Shown: positions 18,305 through 25,687 of the stretch, in pieces | How the letters are laid out: every line of letters starts with the position of its first letter | How positions within the stretch are numbered: the stretch's first letter is position 1 | From: a virus | Virus record (IMG/VR): IMGVR_UViG_3300037189_000140 | Span: 1-32,726 of that record | Strand: one strand, 5' to 3' | DNA: 32,726 nucleotides | Notes under the pieces: model-generated | The model's database searches: none | Told to the model about the DNA's origin: nothing | What the model saw: the letters and a program-made list of their open reading frames with translations, nothing else | Position numbers and translations under genes: made by a program

Positions 18305-18743
18305 TTCGATTCCCCAGAGACATTCTGATGTGTGCGCAGGATTTGTCAAAGCCGAACTTGTTTACGTATAGCATAGCCCGTTCGGTTGGGACATAGCTAT
18401 CGAGAAACTCCACCTCGTTGGCCTTGAGCCAGTCGAGGATAGGACCCCAGAACTGCTGCTTGAACTTGGTCAGCCGCCGCCCTGCCAATGCAATGATGTC
18501 GGCGCACTTGCGTCCGTTGGCATCAGAGAACTGAATGCCCAAGATCGTGGCGAGATCAGCACCTTCAAACCCAGCGAAGATGACGGCCTCGTCGGCGCAG
18601 ATTGCGTTGAACACGTACTGCGAATCCATATCGGACGCAGACATGACGTTACCACGCACAGACTTCTCGACAAGCGGCGCGATCTTGGGCCACAATGTGA
18701 TGGCCCTCTCTTGCGTCAGAAGTTCGATAGTCAGATCGCTCAC
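18297..18743 (-). CDS. GNAT-like acetyltransferase fold protein (T7 gp13-like position)
   Basis: The 148-residue product looks like a small GNAT-fold protein: an N-terminal beta-alpha unit (ELLTQERAITLWPKIAP), a central strand pair around AVIFAGFEGADLATILGIQF, then a helix (LTKFKQQFWGPILDWLKANEV) and the C-terminal YVNKFGFDKSCAHIRM, typical of the last helix and strand in acetyltransferases. A clear acetyl-CoA loop (Q/RxxGxG/A) is not seen, so catalysis is doubtful. It sits just before the ejection-protein genes, the slot of T7 gp13, a virion-assembly protein. The start is GTG at 18743, overlapping the preceding stop as GTGA. It could instead be a purely structural assembly factor. Confidence 0.65.
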   Translation of the reverse strand: MSDLTIELLTQERAITLWPKIAPLVEKSVRGNVMSASDMDSQYVFNAICADEAVIFAGFEGADLATILGIQFSDANGRKCADIIALAGRRLTKFKQQFWGPILDWLKANEVEFLDSYVPTERAMLYVNKFGFDKSCAHIRMSLGNRNG

Positions 18744-19486
18744 GCCTTGTCCTTGTACTGCTCGACCAGACGGTCGAAGAACTCCTTACCCTTCATCTGG
18801 ACGACGTTCTTCGGAATAACGTACTCACCCTCGTGGGCCATGATCGGGACAGGACCGTCAGTTTTACCCTTGACCGTGCCGCCTGCCTTCATCGACTGCA
18901 TCGGCGCACCGGGCTGCGGAGCGCCAGCGGTGGGCATCATGCTCTGACCGCCTTGCATCATCTGCTGCGCAGACTTGGCGACCGTGAGCAGTGCCACAAC
19001 CAGACCCTCGTCGTACTGCTGCGGCAGGTCTGCTTCGGTGGCAATACCCTGCTGGATAGCGAACTGCCGAACGTACTGGTACATGTCCGGGTTCTGCGCA
19101 GCCACCTGCGTCAACTGAATGATCATGTTCAGTTCCTGAGCCGTGATCTCCCCAGTCTGGAGACCCTCCATCAGGGCTGCCTGAATTTCCTGAGCGACCT
19201 GCGGGTTCTGACTGAGCGACTGGTTGAGAAGCTGGTCGCGCTGTGCCGGGTCCATCGGTGCAACAGGTTGTCCTTGCGGACCGGGCATAGGTGCCCCACC
19301 GGGACCGATCATGCCGCCTTCTTGGAAGCTGGGCAGCGGCTGCGCCTGCATGGATGGAGCGCCGCCGAGAGCGCCGCCGATAGTGGGCGACGGCATGGCT
19401 AGAATGCTGGCCAGCGCAGGCGGAAGGTCCAGCGAGGTCGTGGACGGAACCTGCGGGTTGAGTGCTGTGATTACCGGGTTGTTCAT
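18740..19486 (-). CDS. Structural protein, Pro/Gln-rich, unknown
   Basis: A 248-residue protein with a low-complexity N-terminal half rich in Pro, Gly and Gln (GGMIGPGGAPMPGPQGQP), a helical Gln-rich middle (residues about 85-185, with SLSQNPQVAQEIQAALMEG), and a distinctive C-terminus GEYVIPKNVVQMKGKEFFDRLV. I have seen similar endings in phage virion proteins, where E-F/Y-V-I-P-x-x-V followed by KG-x-x-FFD is common, but cannot name the family. It lies between the nozzle-like gene and the ejection proteins, so it is probably a tail or internal virion component. GCGAGG is placed before ATG 19486. The stop overlaps the next start (GTGA). Confidence 0.65.
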   Translation of the reverse strand: MNNPVITALNPQVPSTTSLDLPPALASILAMPSPTIGGALGGAPSMQAQPLPSFQEGGMIGPGGAPMPGPQGQPVAPMDPAQRDQLLNQSLSQNPQVAQEIQAALMEGLQTGEITAQELNMIIQLTQVAAQNPDMYQYVRQFAIQQGIATEADLPQQYDEGLVVALLTVAKSAQQMMQGGQSMMPTAGAPQPGAPMQSMKAGGTVKGKTDGPVPIMAHEGEYVIPKNVVQMKGKEFFDRLVEQYKDKA

Positions 19487-19487
19487 T

Positions 19488-19835
19488 CTAACCTCGCAAC
19501 TGGGTAATGAGAGTGTTCAGAGTTGCCCGCAGCGATGCTACATCATTTGCCATCGCTTGTACATTCTTGAGTAGTTCGATGTAATCTTCCATCGCGGGGA
19601 CGACAGCGCCCTCCAAGTTGACAGCAGCGCCTTGCGCCGTGATCTGTCGCATGGTCTGCTCAGGGGCTTGGATCACTGAGATTGATGCTTTAGTAACAGC
19701 ACGGCTTGCGCCGTCCTTCTCACCTCGTGAACCCGTCAAAAGCTCGACGTTTTCCTTGATCGCACCAAGCATCTGATATTGCCAACCTGACATCTCAGAC
19801 TGCGGCGGATTGGGGATAGCAGTAAACCTAGCCAT
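19488..19835 (-). CDS. Small virion protein with C-terminal coiled coil, unknown
   Basis: A 115-residue protein starting MARFTAIPNPPQSEMSGWQYQML. The central part contains a Thr/Ala/Val region (RAVTKASISVI) and the last 45 residues (about 70-115) form a probable coiled coil, ELLKNVQAMANDVASLRATL. ATG 19835 is used because it overlaps the upstream stop as TGATG; a GTG three bases earlier would overlap more. No family is recognised. Its location directly after the nozzle-like gene suggests a tail accessory or assembly protein. Confidence 0.7.
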   Translation of the reverse strand: MARFTAIPNPPQSEMSGWQYQMLGAIKENVELLTGSRGEKDGASRAVTKASISVIQAPEQTMRQITAQGAAVNLEGAVVPAMEDYIELLKNVQAMANDVASLRATLNTLITQLRG

Positions 19836-22252
19836 CACGCTTCCTTCAGACTGAGGGGCGTCTCACCCAGATGGATAGCCCGCACTCGCACATCACCCTC
19901 AACGCTGACCTCGAACGTATCTGACCGGTACCCGGTGGGTAGGCGGAAGACATTCATATCCTCGACCAGCGTGGTCATCAGCAGTTGCTTGTCCACCCAG
20001 AGTTTGAACGTGATGTTATCGACCCCGGCCCATGGAGAAGTGTCATCCTGCCACTGCTGACTGGCGGCGTCCCATGTGGTAGTTGCCTCTGCGTAATCTG
20101 CGATAACGCGGGCCGCACCGAGGTTGATCATGTCCGTGGTCTTGATGACCTTGGACTTCCATTCCTGCGTCAGCGCTGGTTGGTTTAGATTATCCCACTC
20201 GTACACATCGCCGTTGGTGCCGGTCACGCAGTATAGACGCCCCTCAACAGGGTCGTACCACGACGCGGTGTAGGTGAAGTCGAGATCGACAAACTGCCCA
20301 CCAATGGTCTTGTCAGGCTCAAAGGCAAACCCACCAGTGGAGTGCGAGGCCAAATAGGCATCACCATAGAACTCACCCACAATGGTGCTCGGGTCCAGTG
20401 ACACCGCCCATGTGTCGTTGTTGAAGTTCGCGCGGGTGATGATGTTCGGGCCACCAGCGGGCGAGAAAACGGCCAGACCGTCGTGGGTGGGATAGACCAC
20501 CCCGTAGTTCATCGCGACGATGCCCTTGCGGCTAAGGCAGGGATAGAGCGCATCGACGCGCTGGATGCTCATACCCGAGGCCGGATCACTGCCAGACACG
20601 AGGTAGGGATACCCCTTGGTCGCAACCAAGATCGCGCCGTTGATCGGGGTCAGACCGACGATATCATACTCAAAGGTGATCGTGTAGGCGATGGGCCATG
20701 CGTGCGGCACCGCAGGCTCAGAGAGGTACAGCTTGTTACCCACGAAGCCAGCGAGGATGTTGTTCTGCGCTGCGGTCAACCCTTGGAGATCGTCAGGCGG
20801 CGCATCGTATTCATCACTGGCAAGGATATCCGACAGGTTGAGCGGGTCGAAATCGTCGGTGAAGTTGTAGGTAGCGTCACCCCAGTAGCGGGCAGCCGTC
20901 GTCGGCGGGTTCTCAGACACGTCGTGGTAGAGCGTGCCTGCTACAACAGAGGTCGAAGCTACATCCACATCGGTCTGCGCATACGTGAACGTATAGTCAT
21001 CAGGGATATCGACAACGACACCGCCTGTAATGTTGAACGTAGCATCCGTGCAGCCGCTGATCTTGAACCTGTCGTCGATACCGAGGTTGTGTGGGAAAGC
21101 GAGCGTGACCCGAGATACGTTGCTGGTGCGGCTGACCGTAGCCAGAGCCGTGGGGAACCACAGGGTCTTGAGGCGGAAGTACTCCGTGCCCCCCGACGTA
21201 GCCAGTGTGCGGTACAGACGGACGCCACGGACAAAGTTATTACCCGCAGGCTTGGCCGTCGGCAGGTTGCTGACCGTGATGGTGACACCCTCTTTGACAA
21301 ACACGTCAGTGGTCGGATCAGACGCAATGCTCTCCTCCTCCCATGGGGTGTACCACGTATAGACATACGAGCGCGACTGCGTTGGACCGCCGAGGTCGAT
21401 CTTACCCCCAGCGTATGCAGTCGCCGCGATCTGCGGGCCGGGGCTGAAGTACTCGATGGTCGTCGAGTTGATCACAGTAGCCTGCGTGCCGGTCACATTG
21501 AACGACTGAAGCGAGAGCCGCACGGTACCAGACGCAGTCGGCGCAATCGGCACACTCACGTCGAAGGTGTTGGGTCCGGTCACCGTAGCAGTGTAAACAC
21601 CGTCGATGGCGTCACCCGAGGTGAAGTCCAGAACCACCTGCGGCGTACCGGTCATACCATGATTTGCTATGGTACATGTAACCGTGGTGCCTGCGTATGA
21701 GTAGCTCCCGTTCAGATAGCTGAACCCGGTAACCGTGATGTAAGCCCCTTCCTTCAGTCCGTGCGCGGCGGCAGTCGTCAGGCGAGCAGTGTTGTTATTG
21801 TCACGGGCGTAGGTCGCGGTCGTCGCCGTCGTGAACGGCACAACCGTAACTGTGGGCTTGGTCGTAGGCAGCGGCAAGCCGAGATCATAGGAGGTCGCCG
21901 GGTACGGAGCCGCACCAGTGAAAGCCAGCGAGTAGTTGCTGACCTTGGGTACCCCATCGCCCGTGTAGTAGAACCGCTGGTCAGTGATGTCGGAGGATGT
22001 GACGACCGCAATGTCTACGTCCGATGTCCACGCCAACCACTGGTTGTCCCCAAGGGGGTCCTTCAGCGCGTACAGTGTCTTGATGGTGCCAGTGCGTCCG
22101 GTGTTACCGACGATAGTGGGATAGGGGTACGGGATGAGATCGCCAGAGTATAGCTTCGTGTTGCGCGCGATCTGACCGGCTGTCTCCGGCAGAAGCTCCG
22201 GAGAAACCTTGGGTGCTACACCGTAGAAGGTCGTGATCTTGACGCCAGCCAT
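19835..22252 (-). CDS. Tail nozzle-like structural protein (T7 gp12-like)
   Basis: The 805-residue product begins MAGVKITTFYGVAPKVSPEL and continues with the pattern LLP...A.NTKLYSGDL.P, which resembles podovirus nozzle/tail tubular B proteins that start by listing residues around a beta-propeller core. The rest is beta-rich with repeated W/Y-Gly strand pairs (NQWLAWTS, GRLYCVTGTNGDVYEWDN). Three inserted beta modules built around an H-G-L or H-N-L turn are visible near residues 164, 198 and 388. The C-terminus (DMNVFRLPTGYRSDTFEVSVEG...RAIHLGETPLSL) looks like a final propeller strand set. It precedes the ejection-protein block, as gp12 does in T7. Function is inferred; the structural role is likely. 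Confidence 0.75.
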   Translation of the reverse strand: MAGVKITTFYGVAPKVSPELLPETAGQIARNTKLYSGDLIPYPYPTIVGNTGRTGTIKTLYALKDPLGDNQWLAWTSDVDIAVVTSSDITDQRFYYTGDGVPKVSNYSLAFTGAAPYPATSYDLGLPLPTTKPTVTVVPFTTATTATYARDNNNTARLTTAAAHGLKEGAYITVTGFSYLNGSYSYAGTTVTCTIANHGMTGTPQVVLDFTSGDAIDGVYTATVTGPNTFDVSVPIAPTASGTVRLSLQSFNVTGTQATVINSTTIEYFSPGPQIAATAYAGGKIDLGGPTQSRSYVYTWYTPWEEESIASDPTTDVFVKEGVTITVSNLPTAKPAGNNFVRGVRLYRTLATSGGTEYFRLKTLWFPTALATVSRTSNVSRVTLAFPHNLGIDDRFKISGCTDATFNITGGVVVDIPDDYTFTYAQTDVDVASTSVVAGTLYHDVSENPPTTAARYWGDATYNFTDDFDPLNLSDILASDEYDAPPDDLQGLTAAQNNILAGFVGNKLYLSEPAVPHAWPIAYTITFEYDIVGLTPINGAILVATKGYPYLVSGSDPASGMSIQRVDALYPCLSRKGIVAMNYGVVYPTHDGLAVFSPAGGPNIITRANFNNDTWAVSLDPSTIVGEFYGDAYLASHSTGGFAFEPDKTIGGQFVDLDFTYTASWYDPVEGRLYCVTGTNGDVYEWDNLNQPALTQEWKSKVIKTTDMINLGAARVIADYAEATTTWDAASQQWQDDTSPWAGVDNITFKLWVDKQLLMTTLVEDMNVFRLPTGYRSDTFEVSVEGDVRVRAIHLGETPLSLKEA

Positions 22253-22266
22253 GCTGCTACCTTACC

Positions 22267-22509
22267 CTACTTTGCCCCGGCAGGGCAGTCGTTTTCGCAG
22301 AGACATACATACTGGCTGTTGTGCTTTTCGATCTGGCTGACTGTTTCCGCCGTATCAGCCTTGCCATCATAAGAGATCGCGCGGGCAATACGGCAGTACT
22401 CACTTGGGGTCACGACTCCGGTCGAACCTGCTACGCAGGCGCTCGTCGCGCTCAGGATCAGGGATAGCGACAGCAGCTTCACCCAGTTCGACTTGGCGAT
22501 TGATGGCAT
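22267..22509 (-). CDS. Rz1-like outer-membrane spanin lipoprotein candidate
   Basis: An 80-residue protein with a basic-hydrophobic signal (KSNWVKLLSLSLILSATSAC) and a possible lipid-attachment Cys at residue 25. The TSAC box is imperfect because position -3 is Thr. The mature part contains CRIARAISYDGKADTAETVSQ and ends with cysteines. The D-T-x-E-T-x-x-Q-I-x-x-H-N pattern is recurrent in phage lysis-cassette lipoproteins. The gene starts inside the preceding reading frame at another frame, the hallmark of nested Rz/Rz1 pairs. AAGGAG lies seven bases before ATG 22509. It would act in the outer membrane during the last lysis step. Confidence 0.72.
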   Translation of the reverse strand: MPSIAKSNWVKLLSLSLILSATSACVAGSTGVVTPSEYCRIARAISYDGKADTAETVSQIEKHNSQYVCLCENDCPAGAK

Positions 22510-22621
22510 CGTTCATCTCCTTGATGGTTTCCTGACGCCCCTCTTGCCTCAGCTTTGCAGTTTCCTGCGCGCTGAAGAACCGCTCGATGAGTGCCATGAG
22601 GAGCGTCAGGAACTTGATCAC
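22400..22621 (-). CDS. Rz-like inner-membrane spanin candidate
   Basis: A 73-residue protein starting at GTG 22621, which overlaps the holin stop as GTGA. It has a short hydrophobic N-terminus (FLTLLMALIERFF) followed by a charged helix (AQETAKLRQEGRQETIKEM) and a hydrophilic tail ending in DERLRSRFDRS. The hydrophobic run is only about nine residues plus aromatic neighbours, short for a membrane anchor. Gene order (endolysin, holin, Rz, nested Rz1) is the main evidence. A longer in-frame reading to 22861 exists but runs across the holin gene and is rejected. Confidence 0.6.
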   Translation of the reverse strand: MIKFLTLLMALIERFFSAQETAKLRQEGRQETIKEMNDAINRQVELGEAAVAIPDPERDERLRSRFDRSRDPK

Positions 22622-22785
22622 GCGCGGTCTTCCGACATCAGGACGGCAACGAAGCCAGCGACGGCAGCCACGAGTGTGGTGACTGCTGAGTACAGAGGCA
22701 TAGACACACCCAGCGCGAGAGCGATGCCTGAGAACCCGGCGTAGGTGGAGGGTTCCTTGAGGCGGTTGATGAGTACTTCGTACAT
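22618..22785 (-). CDS. Holin candidate, 55 residues
   Basis: This small gene encodes MYEVLINRLKEPSTYAGFSG then IALALGVSMPLYSAVTTLVA and a second hydrophobic stretch AVAGFVAVLMSEDRA. Two short membrane segments separated by Pro-Leu-Tyr, with a charged N-terminus and acidic C-terminus, suit a class II or III phage holin. AGGAGA lies about six bases before ATG 22785, inside the end of the amidase gene. Its stop overlaps the next start (GTGA). Sitting directly after the endolysin gene, it should make the inner-membrane hole that releases the amidase. Confidence 0.75.
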   Translation of the reverse strand: MYEVLINRLKEPSTYAGFSGIALALGVSMPLYSAVTTLVAAVAGFVAVLMSEDRA

Positions 22786-22787
22786 AG

Positions 22788-23213
22788 TCAGTCTCCTGTT
22801 TCAGCGAGCCAGCTATCGACATCGAAGCTGGGGCACGCCTTCTTGACTCCCGGCCAATCACGGTGACCGCGAATAAGCAGAACCGGGTACCGCTCCTTGT
22901 ACGTCCGGATGAGCGTCAGGAGCGATTTCTTTTGCGCAGGGGTGCGCGTATCCTTCGGGTTCATGTTTTTGTCCACACCGCCAATGTAGCAGATGCCGAT
23001 GTTCCCGGTGTTAGCGCCTCCGACGTGAGCACCTTTCTGGTCATCGCGGAGTGTGCGGTGCATCGAACCATCGAGTTCAATTACCCAGTGGTAGGAAGTC
23101 TGACCGAACTTGGCCTGATCCCACTGGGTGATCTGCTCGTGCGATACATGCCGCCCCTCGGGTGTAGCTGCGCAATGCACGGTGAGGAACTTAACAGGTC
23201 CGAGTGCGGGCAT
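22788..23213 (-). CDS. Endolysin, N-acetylmuramoyl-L-alanine amidase (Amidase_2, T7 lysozyme-like)
   Basis: The 141-residue protein has the complete Amidase_2 signature: zinc ligands H13 (FLTVHCAAT), H117 (RGHRDW) and C127 (KKACPSFDV), with SYHWVI and KGAHVGGANTGNIGICYIGG forming the active-site face. Length and motif layout match T7 gp3.5. It cleaves the bond between N-acetylmuramic acid and L-Ala in peptidoglycan. There is no signal peptide, so it needs the holin encoded two bases downstream. T7 lysozyme also inhibits the T7 RNA polymerase; no such polymerase is seen here. A GGGAAG sequence lies rather far upstream of ATG 23213, so initiation may depend on the gene before it. Confidence 0.93.
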   Translation of the reverse strand: MPALGPVKFLTVHCAATPEGRHVSHEQITQWDQAKFGQTSYHWVIELDGSMHRTLRDDQKGAHVGGANTGNIGICYIGGVDKNMNPKDTRTPAQKKSLLTLIRTYKERYPVLLIRGHRDWPGVKKACPSFDVDSWLAETGD

Positions 23214-23220
23214 GACGGTC

Positions 23221-23346
23221 TTACTTCCCTTTACCCTTGGCCATGCACTTACCCATGGCCTTGCACTTGGCAGGGTTCGGGCACTTGGCGCAAGGCTTGA
23301 ACACCATACCGCCCTTCTTATAGGGCATCGGCTTTTTGTTCATCAT
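23221..23346 (-). CDS. Cys-rich basic microprotein, 41 residues
   Basis: A small open reading frame with an excellent ribosome binding site (AAGGAGA about seven bases upstream) encodes MMNKKPMPYKKGGMVFKPCA and continues KCPNPAKCKAMGKCMAKGKGK. Four cysteines are spaced C-x2-C-x5-C-x5-C in a Lys-rich context, suggesting a metal-binding or disulfide microfold. Start could be either of two adjacent ATGs (23346 or 23343). No function is known to me. It stands seven bases before the endolysin gene. Confidence 0.65.
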   Translation of the reverse strand: MMNKKPMPYKKGGMVFKPCAKCPNPAKCKAMGKCMAKGKGK

Positions 23347-23382
23347 CTCACTTCTCCTTATGAGTTGAGTGTGATCACCGCG

Positions 23383-23478
23383 TTATACCGCCAGCGCCGC
23401 GATGATCTGACGTACCACAGGCACATTGCCATGCCACGCAACGATAGTCGTAGCATTGTTTGCGACCTTAACACCCAT
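23383..23478 (-). CDS. 31-residue open reading frame repeating the start of the tail spike
   Basis: This frame encodes MGVKVANNATTIVAWHGNVP then VVRQIIAALAV and a stop. Its first 10 codons match those of the tail spike gene (25685 downwards) at 29 of 30 bases, after which the sequences agree in T-I-V and then diverge. AGGAT lies seven bases upstream. It may be a true microprotein carrying the spike's anchor peptide, or the leftover head of a lost second fibre gene. The duplication is certain; expression is not. Confidence 0.5.
   Translation of the reverse strand: MGVKVANNATTIVAWHGNVPVVRQIIAALAV
23449..23478 (-). repeat. Copy of spike 5' leader (second copy 25656-25685)
   Basis: Thirty bases beginning at the start codon, encoding MGVKVANNAT, are repeated at the spike gene's start with one silent change (AAG versus AAA). 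The flanks upstream of the two ATGs differ, so the duplicated block begins at or very near the start codon. Confidence 0.92.
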
Positions 23479-23519
23479 GGTGCGATCCTATTATGTAGTT
23501 GCGGGTGAGGGCGGTCATC

Positions 23520-25685
23520 TTAGAACCCCGACGAAAACGAAACCTGCCGCCACTTGGACAGCGACCAGACGAATTTCCAGATCGAATAACTGCCTGCCGC
23601 AGCAGCGATGGCAGTTGTTGTTCCAAAGTCGCTGTCCCATGTCACCGTGCGCCCACCTGTGCCATCCTGTTGCAAGATGACCGTGATTTCGTTGGCGAAG
23701 GTGTTTGTGCCTGCCGTCAGCGCGGCGCGGTTAGTAGGGTTGTTGATCGTGATGTTGCCGGTGAGCGCCTGCACCTGAATCACGCTGCCCGTATCAAGAT
23801 CAGGCGTGATTGAGGCGAAATAACCATACAGGCGGAACAGCGGCGCAAACTGCGTTGGCGAGACGGTCTCGCCGATGAACGTCGCCTTGAACGACCCCGA
23901 GACCGCATCCGCGTCTTGCGGACCCGCGCCAATCAGCACCATGCCGCCCGTGCCGCTGCCGTACAATCCGAACTTGACGAACTGCCCGCCCGTAGTGACG
24001 CCACCGTTGACGATGATGTCACGCGCGCCGGGGAAAGCCTCTAGGGCATAGCGGGCGTTGCCTTCGGTGACGCTGACAGCCTTGAGGTCGTGAACCGAAG
24101 CCGAGCCAGCTACGTACAAGCAAGCCTTGCCGGTAGGCCCGGCAGTGAGGTCCGACGCCATCCACGCCGCTTCGATATGCGGCCCATACACGCCGACGCC
24201 CTGCGCATTACCAAACACCGCGCCGTAACGGAGTGCCTGCAGGTACGTGCCGCCGAAAATGTTGAAGTCCTGCACCGGGCTTTCAGCAAGGAAATTGTTA
24301 ATACCCCCACGGATCACACCGCCAATCACATCGACTGAAGAAATGATGCCTGATTCGTTTTTGAGGTGGATGGGAAACGCCACGAAACTCAGCGTCAATT
24401 CACGGCTTGCGACCGTTGACGTGTCGCTGATCGGATAGGTCCCGATACCCCCCGGCGTGCCGGAAAGCTGCGCACCATTAATCCGCGCATCGTTGATGCC
24501 GCCAATCGACATGCCTTGCTGGATGGTGTTCGTGCCCGCAGCCGTGACCGTGAGAACGCCCGCAGCCGCAGATGCGGTGATGTTGACCGGCTGCGCTAGT
24601 GACGTGGACGTAAGGTCGTGGCCGTTGATCGTGCATTCAAACACGTTGCCGATAAGCCGGATGCCATCGCCGATAAAGTTTGCCATCCGCACGCGGTTAA
24701 GCGAAAACCCGCGAATGAACTGTGTCGTTGAATTGGCCGTCAATGTCAGGGTATCGGTGCCGCCTTCAAGGAACAGGTCATTGATTGACCAGCGTTTGAG
24801 GTCGCCGCCCGCGCTGGTCGTGATGCGAATGCCGCGATTGGTGCTATCGCCAAACACAATCCGCGCGCCGTATGCTTGGATATGCACGTTCTCGATGGAC
24901 GAAGCGATGGTGACGGAAAGGTTTCCGTTGCAGATATACGATCCGGGTGGAAACGTCAGCGTGCGGTTGTTTCCGCCAAATACCCATGTGAACGCCGTTT
25001 GCAGCGCGGTGGCATCGTTGGTCGCACCGTCGCCTACCGCGCCAAAGTCCTTAACCGACTGCGTCTCAGCGAGCTTTCCAGAAACAGTGCGTGCCACCGA
25101 ACTTGCGACCGGCGAAAGGGAGCCTACCAGCGCAGCGCCGCCGCTGGCAGCAAGAGCTACAGACTTTGCTGCCTCACTATCCAACTCTGCGATAGCCGCC
25201 TGCACGTTGGCAGCCGAGATACCTCCGGTCGGAAGGTAGCCCACCAGCGACGCGCCGCCGCTGGCAGCAAGAGTCGCAGACTTTGCTGCCTCACTATCCA
25301 ACTCTGCGATAGCCGCCTGCACGTTGGCAGCCGAGATACCTCCGGTCGGAGCGAACGTAATCTCGCTGGCCTGATCGTGTTCTGCGATCATGTCGGTGAT
25401 CGACGCCGCAGTGATGCGTAGTTCGATGCGTGAGCCAGCGGCGAAGCTCTGCGCGAGGGTTCCTTCCTGCGAGCGCACAATAGTCATCGCATCACTGGCC
25501 CGTGCCGTGACCTTTACAATCTCTCGGGTTCCGTCTGTGCTAACCAGCGTAGCGTAGAAGTAGTCGCTTGCCCCAAGGATAGGGAACAGCACACCCGTAC
25601 CCGCAGCAACTGTAACCCCTGTATCGGAGCTAGAGATAGCCCCCACGATGGTAGACGTAGCATTGTTTGCGACTTTAACACCCAT
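23520..25685 (-). CDS. Tail spike/fibre with pectate-lyase-like beta-helix
   Basis: A 721-residue receptor-binding protein. The N-terminal about 110 residues look like a virion-attachment domain (ATSTIVGAISSSDTGVTVAA, then IVKVTARASDAMTIVRSQ). Two near-identical 39-residue repeats follow (about 112-190; PTGGISAANVQAAIAELD). Then comes the typical start of a pectate-lyase-superfamily beta-helix, VKDFGAVGDGATNDATALQ, with many short strands to about residue 640. A small C-terminal beta domain ends WKFVWSLSKWRQVSFSSGF, a common tail-protein cap. Such spikes often cut or bind surface polysaccharide; no catalytic residues can be picked safely. The start overlaps no gene, lying two bases after the stop of the preceding adaptor-type gene, with GGAG upstream. 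Confidence 0.85.
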   Translation of the reverse strand: MGVKVANNATSTIVGAISSSDTGVTVAAGTGVLFPILGASDYFYATLVSTDGTREIVKVTARASDAMTIVRSQEGTLAQSFAAGSRIELRITAASITDMIAEHDQASEITFAPTGGISAANVQAAIAELDSEAAKSATLAASGGASLVGYLPTGGISAANVQAAIAELDSEAAKSVALAASGGAALVGSLSPVASSVARTVSGKLAETQSVKDFGAVGDGATNDATALQTAFTWVFGGNNRTLTFPPGSYICNGNLSVTIASSIENVHIQAYGARIVFGDSTNRGIRITTSAGGDLKRWSINDLFLEGGTDTLTLTANSTTQFIRGFSLNRVRMANFIGDGIRLIGNVFECTINGHDLTSTSLAQPVNITASAAAGVLTVTAAGTNTIQQGMSIGGINDARINGAQLSGTPGGIGTYPISDTSTVASRELTLSFVAFPIHLKNESGIISSVDVIGGVIRGGINNFLAESPVQDFNIFGGTYLQALRYGAVFGNAQGVGVYGPHIEAAWMASDLTAGPTGKACLYVAGSASVHDLKAVSVTEGNARYALEAFPGARDIIVNGGVTTGGQFVKFGLYGSGTGGMVLIGAGPQDADAVSGSFKATFIGETVSPTQFAPLFRLYGYFASITPDLDTGSVIQVQALTGNITINNPTNRAALTAGTNTFANEITVILQQDGTGGRTVTWDSDFGTTTAIAAAAGSYSIWKFVWSLSKWRQVSFSSGF
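25117..25350 (-). repeat. Two-copy 117-base tandem repeat in the tail spike gene
   Basis: The period is exactly 117 bases (39 codons). Copies occupy 25234-25350 and 25117-25233, near identical over their first 97 bases in coding direction. Both encode PTGGISAANVQAAIAELDSE and AAKS, then a short Ala/Ser/Gly stretch. It probably makes a repeated stalk element between anchor and beta-helix. Confidence 0.9.
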
Positions 25686-25687
25686 GA

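Noticed and set aside
20483-21700. 405-codon open frame on the + strand opposite the nozzle-like gene
   Set aside because: It is antisense to a well-supported structural gene, has Arg-rich, low-complexity translation and no domain; typical shadow in GC-rich DNA.
22400-22861. Longer 153-codon reading of the Rz-like gene
   Set aside because: The upstream half covers the holin and amidase genes in another frame and is Arg/His-rich without structure; GTG 22621 with a GTGA overlap is better.
23471-23518. 16-codon frame starting right after the tail spike stop
   Set aside because: Too short and overlaps the better-supported 31-codon frame; may only be a coupling start.
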